A DNA stretch of 64,000 nucleotides from Bartonella massiliensis. Its GTDB lineage: Bacteria > Pseudomonadota > Alphaproteobacteria > Rhizobiales > Rhizobiaceae. Position 1 is the first letter of the stretch, and every line of letters begins with the position of its first letter. The position numbers and the translations under genes were made by a program. Positions 59,049 through 64,000 of the stretch are shown piece by piece. The stretch covers positions 1-64,000 of the forward strand of contig NZ_CABFVS010000041.1 in NCBI RefSeq assembly GCF_902150025.1, given 5' to 3'. A model generated the notes under the pieces. That model had not been told where the DNA came from. It saw nothing but the letters and a program-made list of their open reading frames with translations, and did no database searches.

Positions 59049-60677
59049 TTGATGAGTTTGAATAAAAAAATATTCAAAGGGAGTGGTTCTCTTGTTTCTG
59101 TTCTTATGGCACTAGGAATGATTACCCAGCAGGTTTCAGCAAAGACACCGGCAAATACGCTTGTCATGGCTTGGAATCTCGATGCAATCAGTACGCTTGA
59201 TCCCGCGCAAAGCAATGATATTTATGCAAATGAAATTATTGAAAATGTTTGTGATAGTTTGGTCACTACAGCGGCAGATGATCCAGCAAAAGTCGTTCCG
59301 GCATTAGCAACGCATTGGGATGTTTCAGGGGATGATCACAGTACGGTGATTACTTTTCATTTGCGTGATGGTTTGAAGTTTAATGATGGTAGACCAGCCA
59401 ACGCCAGTGATCTTGTGTGGGGAATGAAGCGGGTTGTCAAATTAAAGATGGCTAGTGCAGCAACTTTTAATGAATATGGAATTGTAGAAAAAAATGTTGA
59501 TGAGGCACTGCAAGCCCCGGACGAGAAAACGGTGGTGGTAAAATTTGATAAGCCTTATCCAGCAGAGCTCATTCTTAATAATGTTATCGCAAATCACGTA
59601 ACTGCTTTGCTTGATCGTAAGACAATTATGAAGCATGAAAAAAATGGTGATTTGGGCAATCAGTATTTGAAGAGTCATGCTGCTTGTGTTGGTCCTTATC
59701 AGTTAAAAAGTTGGCGTCCTGGAGAAGCTCTTTTGTTGCGTGCTAGTTCCCATTATTGGGGAGAGCCAGCAAAATTGAAGCAGATTCTTATTCGTCATGT
59801 TGCAGAGCCTGGAACACAACGTTTGTTGTTGCAAAAGCACGATATTGATATTGCGCGTAATTTGGCCCCTGAAGATCTTGCAGATTTGAAAAAAACAACA
59901 GATGTTAAAATTGAAAAGGTGTTGGTCCCAACCATGATGTATTGGGGATTTAATATGACCAATCCCATTTTTGCGAAGGAAAAAGTACGCTTGGCGATGC
60001 ACTATCTTATCGACTATGAAGGTCTTGGCAAGAAACTTCTCAAAGGGATTGGTATTCCACGGTCAAGTTTTATTCCGCTTGGCAATTTTGGCGCTTTAGA
60101 TGAAAAAGAAGGGCAACCCTTTAAATTTGATATTCAAAAAGCCAAAAAACTTTTAGCAGAGGCGGGGTATCCGAATGGATTTGAAGCCAATTTTCTTGTC
60201 TCTAATACGCCTTATACTTTAGCTCTTGCTCAATCGCTCCAAGATAGTGCTGCACAGGCAGGGGTGCGTCTTAAAATTGAACGTGTGGCAAGGACACAGT
60301 TGTTTTCAAAGGTGGCTGCTCGGGCTTTTGATACGACTTTTATCGGATGGAGTAGCGGGTCTACAGATCCTCATACCATGGCTTCACGCCTTGTTTATAA
60401 TCCGGATAATCGATTTGAGGCTCGAAATACAGCCTATCCTAGTTGGAAGAGTGGGTATTTTGATGCAGAGATGAATCAAAAAGTTGAAGAGGCATTGTTT
60501 CAAAAAGATCCGCAAAAGCGGGCGCAGCTTTATGCTGATTTACAACGTGAGCTGATGCAAAAAGGCCCTTATGCGTTTGTCTATCAGAAATATAATGTGA
60601 TCGCGATGACGCCGGATGTCAAAAAGTGGGTTTGGAATAGTGCGCCACGTGTTTTTTATAGTAAAATTGAAAAATAA
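59049..60677 (+). CDS. ABC transporter peptide-binding protein (SBP_bac_5), array copy 3
   Basis: 542 residues, same family as copy 1. The middle (about residues 310-390) differs from copy 1 at only a few bases, whereas the first 80 residues (TLDPAQSNDIYANEIIENVC against TFDPAQLNDVYGSEIVRNVC) and a late loop (GWSSGSTDPHTMA against GWNNDSADPHTMA) differ clearly. That patchwork points to gene conversion between copies. Signal peptide SGSLVSVLMALGMITQQVSA. An extra Met precedes the aligned start (ATGAGTTTG at 59052 is the better match; the frame opens one codon earlier with TTG/ATG). Confidence 0.9.
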   Translation: MMSLNKKIFKGSGSLVSVLMALGMITQQVSAKTPANTLVMAWNLDAISTLDPAQSNDIYANEIIENVCDSLVTTAADDPAKVVPALATHWDVSGDDHSTVITFHLRDGLKFNDGRPANASDLVWGMKRVVKLKMASAATFNEYGIVEKNVDEALQAPDEKTVVVKFDKPYPAELILNNVIANHVTALLDRKTIMKHEKNGDLGNQYLKSHAACVGPYQLKSWRPGEALLLRASSHYWGEPAKLKQILIRHVAEPGTQRLLLQKHDIDIARNLAPEDLADLKKTTDVKIEKVLVPTMMYWGFNMTNPIFAKEKVRLAMHYLIDYEGLGKKLLKGIGIPRSSFIPLGNFGALDEKEGQPFKFDIQKAKKLLAEAGYPNGFEANFLVSNTPYTLALAQSLQDSAAQAGVRLKIERVARTQLFSKVAARAFDTTFIGWSSGSTDPHTMASRLVYNPDNRFEARNTAYPSWKSGYFDAEMNQKVEEALFQKDPQKRAQLYADLQRELMQKGPYAFVYQKYNVIAMTPDVKKWVWNSAPRVFYSKIEK

Positions 60678-60723
60678 AAGGGGATCAAATTTATAAAGTA
60701 TAAAAAAGTATGATCACGATATA

Positions 60724-60767
60724 TTTGACGTATTGCAAAGCATTAAAGATTTTTGCAATACGTTGAA
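60724..60767. terminator. Conserved hairpin after binding-protein copy 3
   Basis: GACGTATTGCAAA and TTTGCAATACGTT pair (12 perfect pairs plus a G-T) around the loop. Compared with copies 1 and 2, the arm positions have changed together, which supports selection for the structure. Confidence 0.5.
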
Positions 60768-61003
60768 TTTTATCGCTGATCAATTGCTATGTTTTGTAGA
60801 GAATTTCAAGATATTCTCTTTAGAAAGAATTTCTATTCTCATGAAAGCTGTGTTTGTATAGATGTTAAGATTGAATGTTTCAACTGTTGTTGATACCTTT
60901 TACATTTTATAAGAGAAAATAATGCTCTATAAATTTCTCTACAATGGTTTTAGGGATTATTGATAATTCTCATAATTGTTTTTAAGCTAAGAGGTATCCG
61001 ATT

Positions 61004-61087
61004 TGGTGTTATGGGTATTTAGATAAAACTATACATCAAAAGGTTAACGATGCAGAGTTTCAAAAGGCTTCACAGAAACGGATGTAA
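61004..61087 (+). pseudogene. Stub of a fourth binding-protein gene just before xseA
   Basis: In frame, [20 protein letters not shown] followed by KASQKRM and a stop matches the SW..GYFDKSMNQKVQRALFEKDPKKR region near the C-terminus of the array proteins (closest to copy 2). Only 28 codons are left, ending 11 bases before the xseA start. It shows that a binding-protein gene originally sat directly in front of xseA, as expected if the array unit is this gene plus the xseA 5' end. Confidence 0.7.
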
Positions 61088-61098
61088 AGAGTTCAAAA

Positions 61099-62529
61099 AT
61101 GGTGAGTTTGTTTGGTGAAAAAACAGTTGCAACAAATGTCGCAGAATTTACTGTTTCAGAAATAGCTGGGGCTTTAAAGCGCGTTGTTGAAGAGAAGTTT
61201 GGGTATGTACGGGTGCGTGGTGAGATTTCTGGTTATCGAGGGGCTCATGCTTCGGGACATGCTTACTTTGCCTTAAAAGATGACAAGGCACGGTTGGAGG
61301 CTGTTATTTGGCGTGGGGTCATGGAAAAGCTCAAATTTCCTCCTGAAGAAGGGATGGAAGTGGTTGCTGTTGGAAAACTAACAACGTATCCAGGGTCATC
61401 GAAATATCAAATTGTCATTGAGGCGCTTGAACCAACAGGGGTTGGTGCTTTGATGACTCTTCTTGAAAATCGTAAAAAAAAGTTTGCAAAAGAAGGCTTG
61501 TTTGATGAGGCAAAGAAAAAGCCTTTGCCTTATATGCCTCGAATTATAGGTGTTGTAACATCCCCAACGGGTGCTGTTATTCGGGATATTATTCATCGTA
61601 TATCTGACCGTTTTCCGTTGCATATTTTGGTTTGGCCTGTCCGTGTTCAGGGGGAAACAAGCGGGAGTGAAGTGGCTGCTGCTATTGAAGGTTTTAATGC
61701 TCTTGACACAGGAGGAAACATTCCAAAACCTGATCTGCTTATTGTTGCACGGGGAGGAGGCAGTTTAGAAGATTTGTGGGGCTTTAATGATGAAGCTGTT
61801 GTTCGTGCTGTTTATGCTTCTGATCTTCCGGTTATTTCTGCTGTTGGGCATGAAACAGACTGGACTTTGATTGATTATGTCGCTGATTGGCGTGCTCCAA
61901 CCCCTACAGGAGCGGCAGAAAAGGCTGTTCCCGTCAAGCTTGATCTTGAAGTCAGTGTTGCATCCCTTGGGGCACGTTTGCGTAAAGGACTGGCACGTTC
62001 TTTTGATTTTCATCAACAAAAATTGCGTGCAGCCAGACGAGGTCTTCCCACTGTCGACCAACTTTTTGCTCTACCGCGGCGTGGTTTTGATGAAGTTTCA
62101 AGTCGATTACAGCGTGCTCTTTGTGTGAGCTACGATAAAAAACGTTTTTCTTTTCATGCCCTTCAGCTCCGTCTTTCGCTACGTTTGTTAAATAGTGAAA
62201 AAGCACAACGTCATACAAAGGAATATACAGTGCGTCTTCAACGTGCTTTTGTGCGCAGTGTGGAAAAACAACGCGCGGCGTTAGAGTTGGCATGCAGGCT
62301 TTTAAAAAGTACTTCTTATCAAAATATTTTAGAGCGTGGTTTTGTTTTGGCTTTAGGGCAAGATCATAAGCCCATTAAACGGTTAGCGCATTTTCCTGAA
62401 AGTGGACAAATAAATTTACGCTTTTTTGATGGAGATATCAGTGTTGCAACAAAAGAGCCTGTTTCTGCGAAACATTTAAAACACAAAAAAATAAAATCAT
62501 CAAGCGATGACCAAGGAACTCTCTTTTAA
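61099..62529 (+). CDS. xseA: Exodeoxyribonuclease VII large subunit
   Basis: Catalytic and DNA-binding subunit of ExoVII, which degrades single-stranded DNA to oligonucleotides. 476 residues: N-terminal OB-fold (about 15-110: [40 protein letters not shown]), catalytic domain (about 130-320: [61 protein letters not shown]) and a C-terminal coiled-coil region. It is the only intact xseA here; three broken copies of its 5' end lie upstream in the array. It overlaps tag by 23 bases. ATG follows a weak ribosome site in sequence remodelled by the duplication. Confidence 0.94.
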   Translation: MVSLFGEKTVATNVAEFTVSEIAGALKRVVEEKFGYVRVRGEISGYRGAHASGHAYFALKDDKARLEAVIWRGVMEKLKFPPEEGMEVVAVGKLTTYPGSSKYQIVIEALEPTGVGALMTLLENRKKKFAKEGLFDEAKKKPLPYMPRIIGVVTSPTGAVIRDIIHRISDRFPLHILVWPVRVQGETSGSEVAAAIEGFNALDTGGNIPKPDLLIVARGGGSLEDLWGFNDEAVVRAVYASDLPVISAVGHETDWTLIDYVADWRAPTPTGAAEKAVPVKLDLEVSVASLGARLRKGLARSFDFHQQKLRAARRGLPTVDQLFALPRRGFDEVSSRLQRALCVSYDKKRFSFHALQLRLSLRLLNSEKAQRHTKEYTVRLQRAFVRSVEKQRAALELACRLLKSTSYQNILERGFVLALGQDHKPIKRLAHFPESGQINLRFFDGDISVATKEPVSAKHLKHKKIKSSSDDQGTLF

Positions 62530-63133
62530 TACGGTGAATTTAATGCTTGCTGAGGGTCTTCTTAAGGGAGTGGATGGAAAAGTTCGTTGCGCATGGGCTG
62601 GAACGGATCCACTTTATTGTGCTTATCATGATAACGAATGGGGAAAACCTATTTTTGAGGATATCCCTTTGTTTGAAAAAATTTGTCTTGAAGGTTTCCA
62701 AGCGGGGCTTTCTTGGTTTACGATTTTAAAAAAACGCCCTTCTTTTCGCATTGCATTTGATGATTTTGATTTTGAAAAGATTGCTCATTATGATGCGCTA
62801 AAAGTGCAAATGTTAATGCAGAACAAAAATATAGTTCGTCATCAAGGAAAAATTAAATCAGTACTTAATAATGCACTGAGAGCACAGGAAATTATAACAG
62901 AGTGGGGGAGTTTGTCTGACTATTTTTGGTCTTTTCAACCACCACAATCGGAGCGCTATGAAAAGATAGATTTTCAAACACTGTTGGCTCATTCTACAAC
63001 CCCTGCTTCTCTTCGTCTTTCTAAAGATTTAAAAAAACGCGGTTGGACATTTGTTGGTCCCACGATTTGTTATGCTTTTATGCAGTCTATAGGGATTGTC
63101 AATGATCATCTTGAAGGGTGCTTTTGTCGATAA
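62507..63133 (+). CDS. tag: DNA-3-methyladenine glycosylase I
   Basis: Removes 3-methyladenine from alkylated DNA (base excision repair). 208 residues: [21 protein letters not shown] (Cys and His zinc ligands at the N-terminus), [18 protein letters not shown]-type [21 protein letters not shown], and [11 protein letters not shown] with the second His/Cys pair at the C-terminus. The start at 62507 overlaps xseA by 23 bases; a later ATG (62543) would also do, as the first 22 residues are not part of the core fold. The N-terminal extension is short and unremarkable. Confidence 0.93.
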   Translation: MTKELSFNTVNLMLAEGLLKGVDGKVRCAWAGTDPLYCAYHDNEWGKPIFEDIPLFEKICLEGFQAGLSWFTILKKRPSFRIAFDDFDFEKIAHYDALKVQMLMQNKNIVRHQGKIKSVLNNALRAQEIITEWGSLSDYFWSFQPPQSERYEKIDFQTLLAHSTTPASLRLSKDLKKRGWTFVGPTICYAFMQSIGIVNDHLEGCFCR

Positions 63134-64000
63134 ATTGGCAAAACTTCTATCAAAGGCAATGATCAAGAGAATAATAATTGAATTATATCAATGTACAGAT
63201 AACGCTACTACGTAAGATATCTGAAAGCTTACAAACGATACAAGAGTGATGACTTTTATGGCTACTGGAAGTCAAAATGATAAAATAAGGTATAACTTTG
63301 GGAATAAAAAAACAGATGCAAAAAAGAGTGATAGCTTAGTTTTTATGTATCTGGCGTTAGATAATAGCGATATTTTATTGGTCAAATAGGACACTACTCA
63401 GTTGCCAGTTCACGTGCTTTCTTAAAAAAAATCTTACTGTCCTTATTTATCAATGGGGCTTATGAATGATATAACGATGAAGTTATTTCGCGCCATTCTC
63501 TTATACTCGTGAAAGAACGAGTCCATACCATTCTACATTTTGCATCTTTCCATGTTGCGCAAGCGTTTGGCATTTGAAATGACTTAGAAGAGATATTTGT
63601 ATTTGCGTTATGACATAGTCGTTATTAGCTGTCATTATAACGAAGTAATCAATATTTATTCATGTTTATTGATGAATGCAAAGTCGTTTTTAACTGGGGT
63701 GTTGTTGTTGCATTGTTATATTTTTCTTCGGTTTTATGAGGGGTGAATTATTTTTGTGGTGATCGATTGTCCAAGACTTGCCTAGGCACTCTAAAATAAA
63801 ACGCAATAATGAAAAACTGAGGTTAAATAACTTAAGTTGCTTGTGTTAGGTTTTATTATCTGATAAGTTTCCCCCATTAGAGAGGAGTTTTGCTGCGTGT
63901 AAGTAGCAGTTTTGGGGAGGATACTTAAGCTCAAGCAGACTTGTATCCACTACATTGCTTCATTGAATCTCTGTGTTTTGCTGTTGCAGGCGGGTGTTTT
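63134..64000. other. Noncoding end of the window with a partial reversed repeat copy
   Basis: 63380-63565 resembles the integrase-distal part of the reversed family A copies (CAGTTGCCAGTTCACGTGCTTTCTTAAAAAA, comparable with CCAGTTGCCAATTTACGTGCTTTTTTTAAAAGAAACAT at 18040). The remainder to 64000 shows no gene or hairpin I can support. Confidence 0.4.

Noticed and set aside
2698-63565. CRISPR array
   Set aside because: The repeated leaders are long, far apart and in both orientations; there is no regular short repeat-spacer series anywhere and no cas gene.

Overview
The window looks like a chromosomal segment of a Bartonella species (Alphaproteobacteria, Rhizobiales), probably from a repeat-rich, rodent-type lineage. 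The evidence is the low G+C, the low coding density with long decayed intergenic stretches, an Omp2b/Omp43-type porin, the order rpmH-rnpA-yidC-engB, an ETF/ETF-QO set of alphaproteobacterial type, and many remnants of a P4-type integrase (DUF4102). The genus call is recognition plus inference; no database was searched.

Layout. 1-2.7 kb: a decayed minus-strand operon (an unknown gene, an MFS exporter and a LuxE/PaaK-like adenylating ligase) whose in-frame stops are all TGA. 2.7-3.5 kb: a short intact integrase arm-domain ORF and a fragment of an AONS-like PLP enzyme. 3.6-8.35 kb: a compact minus-strand cluster (frameshifted peptide-like ORF, JmjC-type 2-oxoglutarate oxygenase, MFS exporter, unknown protein, SAM methyltransferase with C-terminal winged helices) that resembles a peptide-modification and export cluster. 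8.7-17.7 kb: a membrane coiled-coil protein, a Bcr/CflA exporter, an alpha/beta-hydrolase coupled to an unusual isopropylmalate-dehydrogenase/CinA fusion, and an AmiD-like amidase. 17.7-29.3 kb: porin, tRNA-Ser(GCT) with an old integration scar beside it, an exporter plus ThiF/MccB-like pseudogene pair, an operon of four small membrane/coiled-coil proteins, and tRNA-Leu(CAG). 29.7-49.1 kb: mostly housekeeping (gpmA, dapB, GST, engB, yidC, rnpA, rpmH, mrp, proC-like, yraN, rsmI, ETF-QO, etfA, etfB) broken up by repeat remnants. 49.4-52.7 kb: a coiled-coil membrane protein, a TauE/SafE permease with its TIGR02186-like partner, and a small membrane protein. 53-63.1 kb: three tandem peptide-binding-protein genes separated by decayed 5' fragments of xseA, then a fourth binding-protein stub, intact xseA and tag.

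Main points of interest. (1) The binding-protein array grew by repeated duplication of a unit made of the binding-protein gene plus the 5' part of xseA; xseA-like remnants lie upstream of all three copies and the only intact xseA ends the array. (2) The 3.6-8.35 kb cluster has the logic of a small modified-peptide pathway. (3) The IMDH-CinA fusion has lost metal-binding aspartates, and its coupled hydrolase has lost its expected catalytic histidine. (4) Three separate loci in this 64 kb pair an exporter with adenylating or modifying enzymes, two of them decayed, suggesting turnover of small biosynthetic islets. (5) A dispersed family of integrase-plus-leader remnants, at least ten copies, fills many of the long noncoding gaps.
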